Source: Firmicutes bacterium HGW-Firmicutes-4
GTDB taxonomy: Bacteria > Bacillota > Clostridia > Eubacteriales > Eubacteriaceae
NCBI GenBank assembly: GCA_002841405.1
Contig: PGZR01000006.1
Coordinates: 1 to 48,412 of the forward strand
DNA length: 48,412 nucleotides
Direction: 5' to 3'
A program made the position numbers and the translations under genes. The notes beneath the pieces are model-generated. The model did no database searches, was not told where the DNA came from, and worked only from the letters and a program-made list of their open reading frames with translations. Positions 48,130 through 48,412 of the stretch are shown here, piece by piece (position 1 is the stretch's first letter; the number at the start of each line of letters is the position of its first letter).

Positions 48130-48412
48130 CTAAATTCCAATTTTAAAGGCGACCATTGTAATATCATCAAATTGGGGGGCTCCATTGACAAAGCAGTCAA
48201 TGTCATTTTTTACACTTGAAAGCAACTCATCTGTATTTAAGTCCATATTATTATTGAGTGTCGCAAGCAATCTATCCTCACCATACAATTCGTCATTGAT
48301 ATTTGTTGCTTCAGTGACGCCATCGGTATAGAGATATAATTCATCGCCACTGGTCAGCTGCATTTCATGTTGTTTATACTTAATCTCTTCCATTCCGCCA
48401 AGCACAAAGCCG
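48130..48412 (-). CDS. SpoIIE/RsbU-type PP2C phosphatase, C-terminal end
   Basis: The last ~94 residues of a PPM-type serine phosphatase; the gene continues past the right edge of the window. Motifs: GFVLGGMEEIKY, SGDELYLYTDGVTEATN with its metal-binding aspartate, and QFDDITMVAFKI. Such proteins dephosphorylate anti-sigma-factor antagonists, often with N-terminal sensor domains that cannot be seen here. The stop is at 48130, and the nearest neighbour is the convergent tetR gene. Confidence 0.9.
   Translation of the reverse strand, partial: GFVLGGMEEIKYKQHEMQLTSGDELYLYTDGVTEATNINDELYGEDRLLATLNNNMDLNTDELLSSVKNDIDCFVNGAPQFDDITMVAFKIGI

Overview
The window reads as a piece of a strictly anaerobic Firmicute (Clostridia), most likely an acetogen of the Acetobacterium/Eubacteriaceae type. 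The basis is content: two corrinoid/methyl-transfer loci (a B12-binding corrinoid protein, two uroporphyrinogen-decarboxylase-fold methyltransferases and a methyl-tetrahydrofolate methyltransferase), a flavodoxin/ferredoxin fusion, strong GGAGG ribosome sites and a mid-range GC content. The genus is an inference. No rRNA, tRNA, CRISPR array or intact insertion sequence was seen.

Layout. 1-1128 (+): 3' part of aspartate kinase with a probable internal start for a separate regulatory subunit. 1230-2708 (-): a ComFB-family protein and a PAS-GGDEF diguanylate cyclase. 3049-9756 (+): a 2235-residue dimodular nonribosomal peptide synthetase ending in a thioester reductase. 9903-11070: a small membrane protein and a zinc-ribbon protein. 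11152-20440 (-): a chemosensory operon, cheA-cheW-mcp-cheR-cheY-cheX, followed by a REC-GGDEF-REC response regulator and a 31-codon ORF. 20617-24306 (-): lipoate ligase, a dihydrolipoyl dehydrogenase with its own lipoyl domain, an AhpD-like CxxC protein and a MarR regulator with a clear operator. 24465-39267 (-): an island of c-di-GMP enzymes (five GGDEF/HD-GYP proteins, one 5'-truncated GGDEF gene and two GGDEF remnants), interrupted by a flavodoxin-ferredoxin gene, an HsmA-family membrane protein and its TetR regulator. 39375-42569 (-): corrinoid protein, methyltransferase and a DUF1638-like/GGDEF fusion in overlapping order. 42724-44156 (-): a small unknown protein, a sulfite-oxidase-fold molybdoenzyme and a truncated serine hydrolase. 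44617-47848: methyl-THF methyltransferase, a 45-residue protein and a second methyltransferase, with a divergent TetR and paired operators. 48130-48412 (-): end of a SpoIIE-type phosphatase.

How it works together. The main theme is c-di-GMP. Nine genes carry GGDEF domains (including the truncated one), four of them with HD-GYP phosphodiesterase domains. Their inputs are varied: PAS, Cache-like, amino-acid-binding-protein-like, membrane, chemosensory phosphorelay, and a DUF1638-like domain tied to corrinoid metabolism. The most unusual arrangement is the translationally coupled corrinoid protein/methyltransferase/DUF1638-GGDEF operon, which suggests that methyl-group metabolism feeds into c-di-GMP. 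The second is the MarR-controlled lipoyl redox module.

The c-di-GMP island shows decay and rearrangement: a homopolymer frameshift, a deletion junction joining two genes, and remnants of GGDEF and tetR genes. Start sites were re-chosen from ribosome sites for several genes. Domain names come from reading motifs by eye, not from database searches.
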